From the NCBI RefSeq assembly GCF_001665535.1, contig NZ_LZSQ01000117.1, forward strand, positions 62,001 to 126,000: a stretch of 64,000 nt of DNA, given 5' to 3'. This document shows positions 32,812 through 40,176 of the stretch, piece by piece. The notes below the pieces were generated by a model. It was not told the DNA's origin and searched no databases. It saw only the letters and a program-made list of their open reading frames with translations. Every line of letters begins with the position of its first letter. The first letter of the stretch is position 1. Origin of the DNA: Mycobacterium sp. 852002-51961_SCH5331710. GTDB taxonomy: Bacteria; Actinomycetota; Actinomycetes; Mycobacteriales; Mycobacteriaceae. A program made the translations under genes and the position numbers.

Positions 32812-33867
32812 ATGCCAACGGAGGCAGCAGTCAAAGCGGAAGAGGCCTTGATCCACGTGCTGTGGATCAACGCCGGATTGAGTTGTGACGGTGATTCGGT
32901 GGCGTTGACTGCCGCCACCCAGCCCAGCATCGAGGAGATCGCCCTTGGCGCTCTTCCCGGGCTGCCCAAGATCGCCGTCCATTGGCCCCTGATCGATTTC
33001 GAGTGTGGACCGAACGGGGGCGCCGACGATTTCCTCGAGTGGTTCTTTAAAGCCGACAGAGGCGAATTGGAGCCGTTCGTTCTGGTCGTCGAGGGGTCGA
33101 TCCCGAACGAGAAGATCAAAGCCGAAGGCTACTGGTGCGGGTTCGGCAACGATCCGGCCACCGGCCAACCGATGACCACCAGCGAGTGGCTGGATCGGCT
33201 GGCGCCCAAGGCCACTGCCATCGTCGCGGTCGGAACGTGCGCCACCTACGGCGGCATCCACGCGATGGCGGGCAATCCGACAGGTGCCATGGGCGTGCCC
33301 GACTATCTCGGCTGGGAGTGGAAGAGCAAGGCCGGCATTCCGATCGTCTGCGTGCCCGGTTGCCCGATACATCCGGACAACCTCGCCGAAACGCTGACCT
33401 ATCTGCTGTACATGGCCACCGATCAGGCCCCGATGATCCCGCTCGACGATGCGTTACGGCCCCAGTGGCTGTTCGGTGCGTCCGTGCACGAGGGTTGCGA
33501 CCGGGCCGGCTATTACGAGCAGGGTGATTTCGCGACCGAATACGGATCGCCGAAATGCATTGTCAAGCTGGGCTGTTGGGGTCCCGTCGTCAAATGCAAC
33601 GTACCCAAGCGGGGCTGGATCAACGGAATCGGCGGCTGCCCGAACGTGGGCGGCATATGCATCGGTTGCACCATGCCCGGATTCCCCGACAAGTTCATGC
33701 CGTTCATGGACGAACCCCCCGGCGGCAAGGTGTCCACCGCGGCGTCGGGACTGTACGGATCGGTCATCCGCAGCCTGCGCCATATCACCGGCCGCACCGT
33801 CGACAAAGAACCGAAGTGGCGCCATCCCGGCACGCAACTCACGACCGGAGCGACCCGCACCTGGTAG
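32812..33867 (+). CDS. hhyS: [NiFe]-hydrogenase group 1h (Hhy) small subunit
   Basis: Electron-transfer subunit of 351 residues carrying three iron-sulphur clusters. The proximal-cluster motif reads LSCDGDS: Cys25 is kept and the normally second Cys is Asp28, giving the 3Cys/1Asp ligation known for the oxygen-insensitive group 1h enzyme of Ralstonia eutropha. Further proximal ligands are probably Cys143 (GTCATYGG) and Cys184 (CVPGCPIHPDN). The distal and medial clusters are in HEGCDRAGYY, KLGCWGPVVKCNV and GGCPNVGGICIGCTMPGFPDKFMPF. There is no twin-arginine signal, so the enzyme faces the cytoplasm. Likely role: oxidation of trace H2 for respiration. Confidence 0.95.
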   Translation: MPTEAAVKAEEALIHVLWINAGLSCDGDSVALTAATQPSIEEIALGALPGLPKIAVHWPLIDFECGPNGGADDFLEWFFKADRGELEPFVLVVEGSIPNEKIKAEGYWCGFGNDPATGQPMTTSEWLDRLAPKATAIVAVGTCATYGGIHAMAGNPTGAMGVPDYLGWEWKSKAGIPIVCVPGCPIHPDNLAETLTYLLYMATDQAPMIPLDDALRPQWLFGASVHEGCDRAGYYEQGDFATEYGSPKCIVKLGCWGPVVKCNVPKRGWINGIGGCPNVGGICIGCTMPGFPDKFMPFMDEPPGGKVSTAASGLYGSVIRSLRHITGRTVDKEPKWRHPGTQLTTGATRTW

Positions 33868-33954
33868 GTGCGGCTCGCCCCGCGGCGCGCAGGCGTGCTT
33901 TCGGGCTTCGAAACTGCCTGTGACGCTTCTCATCTGAAGAAAGAGAAGAGTTCG

Positions 33955-35751
33955 ATGACAACCATCATCCCCGAGCCGTCACACGTGAAGCGCGACCCCG
34001 GCCAACTGGTGGAGATGGCGTGGGATCCCATCACCCGGATCGTCGGCAGCCTCGGCATCTACACCAAGATCGATTTCGACAACCGCGAGGTGGTCGAGTG
34101 CCACAGCACCTCGTCGATCTTCCGCGGTTATTCGATCTTCATGAAGGGCAAGGACCCTCGCGACGCCCACTTCATCACCAGCCGCATCTGCGGCATCTGC
34201 GGTGACAACCACGCGACGTGCTCGTGCTACTGCCAGAACATGGCCTACGGTGTCAAGCCGCCACATCTCGGTGAGTGGCTGATCAACCTCGGTGAAGCCG
34301 CCGAGTACATGTTCGACCACAACATCTTCCAGGAGAACCTGGTCGGTGTCGACTACTGCGAGAAGATGGTTTCCGAGACCAATCCCAGCGTGTTGGCCAA
34401 GGCCGAGAATACCCAGGCGCCGCATGCGGACATGCACGGCTACCGCACGATCGCCGAGATCATGCGCGCGCTCAACCCGTTCACCGGCGAGTTCTACCGC
34501 GAGGCCCTGCAGGTCAGCCGGTGGACCCGAGAGATGTTCTGCCTCATGGAGGGTCGCCACGTCCATCCGTCGACGCTGTATCCCGGCGGCATCGGCACCA
34601 CCGCGACGGTCCAGCTGATGACCGACTACATGACGCGGCTGATGCGTTACGTCGAGTTCATGAAGAAGGTCGTGCCGATGCACGACGACCTCTTCGACTT
34701 CTTCTACGACGCGCTGCCCGGCTACGAGCAGGTCGGGTTGCGCCGCACGCTGCTGGGCTGCTGGGGCTCGTTCCAGGATCCCGAGGTGTGCAACTTCTCC
34801 TACAAGGACATGGAGCGCTGGGGCGACGCCATGTTCGTCACGCCCGGGGTGGTGATCGACGGAAAGCTGCACACCCACTCGCTGGTCGACATCAATCTCG
34901 GCATCCGAATCCTGTTGGGCCACTCGTACTACGACGACTGGACCGACCAGGAGATGTTCGTCAAGACCGATCCGCTCGGCAATCCGATCGACCGGCGCCA
35001 TCCCTGGAACCAGCACACCAACCCCCGGCCGCAGAAGCGCGACTTCGACGGCAACTACAGCTGGGTGATGGCACCGCGCTGGTTCGACGGCACGGATCAC
35101 CTGGCACTCGACACCGGCGGCGGCCCGTTGGCGCGGCTGTGGTCCACCGCGCTCGCCGGGCTGGTCGACATCGGCTATGTCAAGGCGACCGGCCAGAGCG
35201 TGCAGATCAACCTGCCCAAGACGGCCCTGAAGGGTCCGGTCGAACTCGAGTGGAAGATCCCGCAACACGGCAGCAACACGCTCGAACGCAACCGCGCCAG
35301 GACGTACTTCCAGGCCTACGCGGCCGCCTGCGCCCTGCACTTCGCGGAGAAGGCGTTGACCGAGATCCGGGCCGGCCGGACCAAGACCTGGGAGAAGTTC
35401 GAGGTGCCCGACGAAGGCATCGGCTGCGGGTTCACCGAGGCGGTCCGCGGAGTCCTCAGCCACCACATGGTGATTCGCGACGGCAAGATCGCGAACTATC
35501 ACCCGTATCCGCCGACGCCGTGGAACGCCGCCCCCCGCGACAGCTACGGCACACCCGGGCCATACGAGGACGCGGTCCAGGGCCAGCCCATCTTCGAGGA
35601 GAACGACAGGGAGCATTTCAAGGGCATCGACATCATGCGCACGGTGCGCAGTTTCGACCCGTGTCTGCCGTGCGGCGTGCACATGTACCTGGGCAAGGGA
35701 AAGTCACTCGACCTGCTTCACTCCCCCACCCAGTCCGTCACCGGGGAATAG
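33955..35751 (+). CDS. hhyL: [NiFe]-hydrogenase group 1h (Hhy) large, catalytic subunit
   Basis: Catalytic subunit of 598 residues binding the NiFe(CN)2CO centre. It starts at ATG 33955 behind GAAAGAGAAGAG. The L1 motif RICGICGDNH has Cys79 and Cys82; the L2 motif DPCLPCGVH has Cys570 and Cys573. A 22-residue tail follows His576 and should be removed by the maturation protease once nickel is inserted. The extended sequence between the motifs and the N-terminal WDPITRIVGSLGIYTKID fit the group 1h class. 87 bp after hhyS, 3 bp before the next gene. Confidence 0.96.
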   Translation: MTTIIPEPSHVKRDPGQLVEMAWDPITRIVGSLGIYTKIDFDNREVVECHSTSSIFRGYSIFMKGKDPRDAHFITSRICGICGDNHATCSCYCQNMAYGVKPPHLGEWLINLGEAAEYMFDHNIFQENLVGVDYCEKMVSETNPSVLAKAENTQAPHADMHGYRTIAEIMRALNPFTGEFYREALQVSRWTREMFCLMEGRHVHPSTLYPGGIGTTATVQLMTDYMTRLMRYVEFMKKVVPMHDDLFDFFYDALPGYEQVGLRRTLLGCWGSFQDPEVCNFSYKDMERWGDAMFVTPGVVIDGKLHTHSLVDINLGIRILLGHSYYDDWTDQEMFVKTDPLGNPIDRRHPWNQHTNPRPQKRDFDGNYSWVMAPRWFDGTDHLALDTGGGPLARLWSTALAGLVDIGYVKATGQSVQINLPKTALKGPVELEWKIPQHGSNTLERNRARTYFQAYAAACALHFAEKALTEIRAGRTKTWEKFEVPDEGIGCGFTEAVRGVLSHHMVIRDGKIANYHPYPPTPWNAAPRDSYGTPGPYEDAVQGQPIFEENDREHFKGIDIMRTVRSFDPCLPCGVHMYLGKGKSLDLLHSPTQSVTGE

Positions 35752-35754
35752 GGA

Positions 35755-36690
35755 ATGGCCCCGCCGATCCGAGACGACGCGCAGTGGCGTACGGCGGGCG
35801 ACCGAATACAGGCCCTGCTCGACGCGTCCGCCGCGGGCGGCCCCGCCGCGCACGAACGGGCGGTTCAACTCGTCGGCGAGGTGACCGATCTCTACGGCGC
35901 CGGACTCGAACGGATCCTGCGGATCGCGGTGAGCGCCGATGCCACGCTGGCCGAACGGCTGGCCGACGACGACCTCGTCGCCAGCCTGCTGCTCGTACAC
36001 GGGCTGCACCCGCACGGCATCCACCGGCGCATCGAGGATGCCCTGGACAGGGTCCGCCCGTATCTCGGTTCACACGGCGGTGACGTCGCGCTTCTCGAAA
36101 CAGTCGACGGCCCAGACGGATTCACCGTTCACCTGCAGTTCTCCGGCAGCTGCAAGAGCTGCCCCTCGTCGGCGGTCACGCTGGAGTTGACCGTCGAAGA
36201 CGCCATCCGGGCGGCGGCTCCGGAAGTCAGCGCGATCGAGGTGGTCGCTCCGCAGTCGAGCCCGACGGTGATTCCACCGGCGACGCTCTTTCGCCGCGTC
36301 CAGCAACGGGCGCCCGGGCAGGCCTCGTGGCACCCCGTACCGGAATTCACCGACCTGATGCCCGGTGAGGTCGGCGGCTTCTCCGTGGCGGGAACCACCG
36401 TGCTGGCGTGCCGCATCGGCGACGAGGTGTTCGCCTATCGCGACCGGTGCGGTGTCTGCCGCGAGTCGCTGGCCGGTGCCGCGTTGCACCGTCGCATGGG
36501 TTCTCCGACCGGCGACGCGGTGTTGCGCTGCCCGCGCTGCCACGCCCATTTCGACGTCGTGCACGCCGGGACCTGTGTCGACGAGGGCGCCGATCCGCTC
36601 GCCCACCTCGAGCCGATCCCGCTGCTGGCGCGCGACGGCGTGCTGTCGATCGCGATGGCCGCGCAACCCACCGAAGCAGGTGTGGCATGA
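35755..36690 (+). CDS. NifU-like / four-Cys Rieske-like hydrogenase-associated protein (HhyE-like)
   Basis: Protein of 311 residues in two parts. Residues ~85-165 form a NifU C-terminal-like domain with its CxxC (GSCKSCPSS, Cys133/Cys136), which in NifU binds a transient or stable FeS cluster. Residues ~195-300 align with a Rieske fold, but the two Cys-x-His motifs are replaced by CGVC (232-235) and CPRC (259-262), making an all-Cys, rubredoxin-like or zinc/Fe4S4 site. It directly follows the large subunit. Likely an electron-transfer partner or cluster-assembly factor specific to Hhy; which one is inference. Confidence 0.8.
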   Translation: MAPPIRDDAQWRTAGDRIQALLDASAAGGPAAHERAVQLVGEVTDLYGAGLERILRIAVSADATLAERLADDDLVASLLLVHGLHPHGIHRRIEDALDRVRPYLGSHGGDVALLETVDGPDGFTVHLQFSGSCKSCPSSAVTLELTVEDAIRAAAPEVSAIEVVAPQSSPTVIPPATLFRRVQQRAPGQASWHPVPEFTDLMPGEVGGFSVAGTTVLACRIGDEVFAYRDRCGVCRESLAGAALHRRMGSPTGDAVLRCPRCHAHFDVVHAGTCVDEGADPLAHLEPIPLLARDGVLSIAMAAQPTEAGVA

Positions 36691-37328
36691 GCAGCGCCTA
36701 CGACGTGCTCGCGATGATCCGGGCCAACCGCGGCGTCCCCGCGCGCGCGGGTGAACGCTGTGAGATGTGCGCCGAGCCGATCGCCGACGAACACCAACAC
36801 GTCGTCAACGTCGAGGCGCGAGCGCTGATGTGTGTGTGCCGCGGCTGTTATCTGCTGTTCACCGACACCAAGGCCGAACTCCGCTATCGCGCGGTCCCCG
36901 ACCGCTGGTTATCGTTCCCGGATTTCGCCCTGGCGCGCCGGGATTGGCAGCTTCTGCAGATCCCGGTCGGGCTGGCGTTCTTCTTTCGCAACTCGACGCT
37001 GGATCGCGTCGTGGCCTTCTATCCCGGACCTGCGGGCGCGACCGAGTCCGAACTGGACCTCTCCGCATGGGAGGGGGTCCGTTCGGCGGACCCGAGGGTG
37101 GACCTGCTCGCCGACGACACCGAGGCCCTGCTCGTGCGGGTTCCCGATGACGACGGTCGAGACCCGGAATGCTTCCTGCTGCCCATCGACGCCTGCTACG
37201 AGTTCGTCGGCAGGCTCCGCCAGCTGTGGCACGGCTTCGACGGCGGTCAGCGGGTGCGCGGCTACCTCGACGAGTTCTTCGAGCACGTCCGTGACCGGGC
37301 GAAGGTGGTGGCGCCGTGCCAGAGCTGA
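36687..37328 (+). CDS. DUF5947-type hydrogenase-locus protein
   Basis: Protein of 213 residues starting at ATG 36687, overlapping the previous stop by 4 nt. The N-terminal segment has a four-Cys arrangement, CEMC (residues 25-28) and CVCRGC about 25 residues later, probably a zinc ribbon or FeS site. The remainder is soluble with aromatic-rich stretches (FPDFALARRDWQLLQIPVGLAFFFRN). Recognised as the DUF5947 group of actinobacterial hydrogenase clusters, from memory. Function unknown; a maturation or electron-transfer role is possible. Confidence 0.75.
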   Translation: MSSAYDVLAMIRANRGVPARAGERCEMCAEPIADEHQHVVNVEARALMCVCRGCYLLFTDTKAELRYRAVPDRWLSFPDFALARRDWQLLQIPVGLAFFFRNSTLDRVVAFYPGPAGATESELDLSAWEGVRSADPRVDLLADDTEALLVRVPDDDGRDPECFLLPIDACYEFVGRLRQLWHGFDGGQRVRGYLDEFFEHVRDRAKVVAPCQS

Positions 37329-37960
37329 CCTTCGCCGTGCTCGACATCCGCGCCGAACCGTACGCGGTGGCACCGGTTCTCACCGCCCGGATCGGCATCG
37401 CCGCCGACGGCGACGACCCCGTGCACGCGATCGCACTGCGGTGCCAGGTCCGCATCGAACCCTTGCGTCGCCGATACTCCGATGACGAGGCGCTCGGACT
37501 GCTCGATCTGTTCGGGCCCCGCGAGCGATGGGACACCACACAACACAATTTCCTCTGGCAGCATGCCAGCACCATGGTGTCCGGCTTCACCGGAACGACG
37601 CAGGTGGACCTGCCGCTCGAGTGCACCTACGACTTCGAGGTGACCGCGGCCAAATACTTCCATGCGCTGGCTGACGGTGACATCCCGCTGCAATTTCTGT
37701 TCAGTGGAACGGTTTTCACCCGCAGTGAAAGAAATCTGCGCGTGCAGCAGGTGCCATGGGATCGCGAGGACCACTACGACCTACCGGTGTCCACGTGGCA
37801 TGACCTGATGCGCCTGCACTACCCCAACACCGGCTGGCTGCGCCTGGGGCACGACACCATCGACATGCTGTCTGAGTTCAAATCAGCCCGCGGCCTTCTG
37901 AACTACGACGACGCGATCGTTTCGCTATTGGCCACTCACACCGCAGAGGAGATTCGATGA
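37316..37960 (+). CDS. DUF6084-type hydrogenase-locus protein
   Basis: Protein of 214 residues starting at GTG 37316, inside the end of the previous gene (13-nt overlap). Predicted soluble, beta-rich (FAVLDIRAEPYAVAPVLTARIGIA, FLFSGTVFTRSERNLRVQQVPW) with several Trp. No metal motif or catalytic signature is visible. Always seen beside the DUF5947 gene in this type of locus as far as I recall (DUF6084). Role unknown. Confidence 0.74.
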   Translation: MPELTFAVLDIRAEPYAVAPVLTARIGIAADGDDPVHAIALRCQVRIEPLRRRYSDDEALGLLDLFGPRERWDTTQHNFLWQHASTMVSGFTGTTQVDLPLECTYDFEVTAAKYFHALADGDIPLQFLFSGTVFTRSERNLRVQQVPWDREDHYDLPVSTWHDLMRLHYPNTGWLRLGHDTIDMLSEFKSARGLLNYDDAIVSLLATHTAEEIR

Positions 37961-39294
37961 CCGCGGACTGGGATCACGCACGAGCTGTCGCCGATGCGGT
38001 GCTCTACGAGGGATATTTGCTGTACCCCTACCGCGCCAGCTCGAGCAAGAACCAGTCCCGTTGGCAGTTCGGCGTTCTCGGACCGCGCGGCGCCGCGCAG
38101 GCCACCATCGGCGAGGACGCCTCGCTGTCCACCCAGGTGCTGCTCGACCCGCACGGCATCCCGATGGTCACCGGAGTGATTCGCTTCCTGCAACTGCAAC
38201 GCCGCAGCGTCGAACGCGACGCCGGCGGCGGCCGGTTCGAACCGGTCGGCGAACTGCGTTCGGGTGCCGATGCGTGGGTCAGTTGGGACGAGGCGGTCGA
38301 GTGCGAGATTCCGATCGACCCGTTCCCGGTCATGAGCCTGCCTGCCACACTGGACATTTCGGCTCCGTCGGCGAGAGAGATCGAACCCGTCGCGGGTGGC
38401 AGGCTGGTGCGGACCCGACGCGAGCTGAGCGGTCGGCTCGACATGTCCGCCGAGCAGGACGGCGACCTGCTGCGTCTCACGTTCGATGTGTGCAACACGG
38501 CTGCACCGGCCGACGACCAGGACGAGGCGATCGCCGTGTCGCTGATCGGGACCCATCTGTTGCTGGAGGTGGCCGACGGCGAGTTCGTCTCCCTGCTCGA
38601 ACCGCCGGACTGGGCCGCCGGCGCCGTGGCGCGGTGCCGTCAGCACCGCTGCTTTCCGGTGTTGGCCGGCCCGGCGCCGCATCGCGACCTCGTGCTCGCG
38701 TCGCCGATCATCCTCTACGACCACCCCGAGATCGCCGAGCAGAGCAAGGGTGCGCTCTACGACTCGACCGAGATCGACGAGATCCTGACGCTGCGGGTCA
38801 TGACCATGACCGACGAGGAGAAGGCTCAAGCCAGAGCCACCGATCGACGCGCCGCAGCGATCATCGAGCGCTGCGACTCGATGTCGCCCGAGGCGATGCT
38901 CGATCTGCACGGCGTGCTGCGCAATCCGCACGCGCCGTGCCGCGAACCGGGCCTGATTCCCGACATCCCCGCCGGCGTCGAATGGTGGGACCCGACGGCG
39001 GACACCGCTGTGCGGCCGGACTCGGATGCCGTGCTGGTCAACGACACTCGCGTCGCGCGCGGCAGCCGTGTGCGGTTGCACCCCTCCCGCCGGGCCGACG
39101 CGCAGGACGTCTTCTATGCCGACAAGATCGCGCGCGTCACCTCGGTACATGAGGACGTCGACGGCGAACACCATATCGGCGTCGTCATCGAAGACGATCC
39201 CGGCGCCGAACTGCACGACTGGTACGGCCGGTACCTGTACTTCGCACCCGACGAGGTCGAACCTCTGGTTGAAGGGAGTCCGCAATGGAAGTGA
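37957..39294 (+). CDS. Hydrogenase-locus protein of unknown function, 445 residues
   Basis: Large soluble protein, ATG overlapping the previous stop (ATGA). The N-terminus (AVLYEGYLLYPYRASSSKNQSRWQFGVLGP) and a middle beta-rich part with acidic stretches carry no domain I recognise. The last 80 residues look like a small beta-barrel (GSRVRLHPSRRADAQDVFYADK ... IGVVIEDDPG, WYGRYLYFAPDEVEPL), similar to SH3-like hydrogenase accessory tails. It has few Cys (about three) and no membrane segment. Because it sits among the structural and accessory genes, it may be an assembly factor or an extra subunit; this is inference. Confidence 0.72.
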   Translation: MTADWDHARAVADAVLYEGYLLYPYRASSSKNQSRWQFGVLGPRGAAQATIGEDASLSTQVLLDPHGIPMVTGVIRFLQLQRRSVERDAGGGRFEPVGELRSGADAWVSWDEAVECEIPIDPFPVMSLPATLDISAPSAREIEPVAGGRLVRTRRELSGRLDMSAEQDGDLLRLTFDVCNTAAPADDQDEAIAVSLIGTHLLLEVADGEFVSLLEPPDWAAGAVARCRQHRCFPVLAGPAPHRDLVLASPIILYDHPEIAEQSKGALYDSTEIDEILTLRVMTMTDEEKAQARATDRRAAAIIERCDSMSPEAMLDLHGVLRNPHAPCREPGLIPDIPAGVEWWDPTADTAVRPDSDAVLVNDTRVARGSRVRLHPSRRADAQDVFYADKIARVTSVHEDVDGEHHIGVVIEDDPGAELHDWYGRYLYFAPDEVEPLVEGSPQWK

Positions 39295-39404
39295 TCGGCT
39301 GGATCGCAGTAGGAATCGTGGCGGTGGTGGCCGTGGCGGCGGCGGCTGTGGGCATCCGCTCCGTGCCGGATGCCCGGCGCTACATGAGAATGCGCCGGAT
39401 GTGA
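39285..39404 (+). CDS. 39-residue single-pass membrane mini-protein of the hydrogenase locus (DUF6893-like)
   Basis: ATG 39285 lies 10 nt inside the end of the preceding gene, with GAAGGGAGT at 39271-39279 as ribosome-binding site. The product has a hydrophobic helix (VIGWIAVGIVAVVAVAAAAV, residues 3-22) followed by a basic tail with RRYMRMRRM, so the C-terminus should face the cytoplasm. It matches from memory a small family (DUF6893) annotated in actinobacterial hydrogenase clusters. It is the only obvious membrane-spanning product in the structural part of the locus, so it is a candidate anchor for the otherwise soluble hydrogenase. Confidence 0.7.
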   Translation: MEVIGWIAVGIVAVVAVAAAAVGIRSVPDARRYMRMRRM

Positions 39405-39420
39405 CGGCGAACGAGGTGTC

Positions 39421-39909
39421 CTGATCTCCCGAATCCTGGTAGCCGGTCTCGGCAACATCTTCCTCGGGGACGACGGCTTCGGCCCCGCGGTGATGCGCCG
39501 CGTGCCGCCCGACCTCGCCGGATCACACGTTGCGGTCGCCGATTACGGGATCGGCGGCATGCACCTGGCCTACGATCTGCTCGACGGTTGCGACGCCCTG
39601 GTCCTCGTCGACGCCATCCCGAACCGCGGAGCGCCCGGCACGCTTCACGTGTTCGAGGCCGACCTCACCGACGCCTGTGGCGCAACGGGTCTGGACGCGC
39701 ACGCGATGGATCCCGCGGCGGTGTTCGCCAGCCTCAACGCGCTCGGCGGCACCCCTCCCTTCACCGTGGTGATCGGTTGCGAGGTTGACCGCGTCGAGGA
39801 GGGTATCGGGCTGTCGGATGCCGTCGCGTCGGCCGTCCCGCAAGCGGTGCGGGTCATCGGCGAGGTGGTCGCCGGACTGTCAACCCGCGTCACGGTGGCG
39901 GAGGGCTGA
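39421..39909 (+). CDS. Hydrogenase maturation protease (HycI/HybD family), start codon uncertain
   Basis: Nickel-dependent endopeptidase that trims the large-subunit C-terminus. Family residues are present: GLGNIFLGDDGFG (metal-binding Asp at the usual Glu/Asp), VLVDAIPNRG (Asp) and AHAMDP (His). The conserved N-terminus ILVAGLGN is coded from 39433, but no ATG, GTG or TTG lies in frame between the stop at 39385 and 39490. GTG 39490 would remove the first metal ligand. The start may be CTG 39421 (listed; 162 residues), or GTG 39416 followed by a 1-nt deletion or frameshift, since it reads GTG TCC TGA. Confidence 0.8.
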   Translation: MISRILVAGLGNIFLGDDGFGPAVMRRVPPDLAGSHVAVADYGIGGMHLAYDLLDGCDALVLVDAIPNRGAPGTLHVFEADLTDACGATGLDAHAMDPAAVFASLNALGGTPPFTVVIGCEVDRVEEGIGLSDAVASAVPQAVRVIGEVVAGLSTRVTVAEG

Positions 39910-39912
39910 CCG

Positions 39913-40176
39913 ATGTGCCTGGGAATTCCGGGGCGGGTCGTGACGATGCTGGAGGGCTACGGCGACCAGTTGGCCCTCGTCGACGTCGCGGGTGAGCACC
40001 GCAAGGTCAACGTCGGCATGCTGCCCGAGGAGACGTTCGCACCGGGCGACTGGGTCATCATCCACATGGGCTTCGTCGTGGAGAAGACCGACAAGGCCGG
40101 GGCCGACGCGGCACTCGCCGGTCTGCAGTTGATGGGCAGCGGCGAAGCCCTTCCGGGCTCGGAGGATTCGCCGTGA
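39913..40176 (+). CDS. hypC: Hydrogenase assembly chaperone HypC (first copy)
   Basis: Protein of 87 residues that carries the Fe(CN)2CO unit with HypD and delivers it to the large subunit. The N-terminus MCLGIPGRVV has the essential Cys2. The OB-like core ends at VGDWVIIHMGF-type sequence (PGDWVIIHMGFVVEK). It begins 3 bp after the protease and overlaps hypF by 4 nt. Confidence 0.93.
   Translation: MCLGIPGRVVTMLEGYGDQLALVDVAGEHRKVNVGMLPEETFAPGDWVIIHMGFVVEKTDKAGADAALAGLQLMGSGEALPGSEDSP

Noticed and set aside
33979..35682. Open frame of 567 codons opposite hhyL
   Set aside because: Antisense shadow of the hydrogenase large subunit; no start signals or domain.
32812..35751. Group 2a (Huc-type) hydrogenase
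   Set aside because: The SCDGDS proximal-cluster motif, the position beside recA (as remembered for the M. smegmatis Hhy genes) and the DUF5947/DUF6084 neighbours point to group 1h instead.
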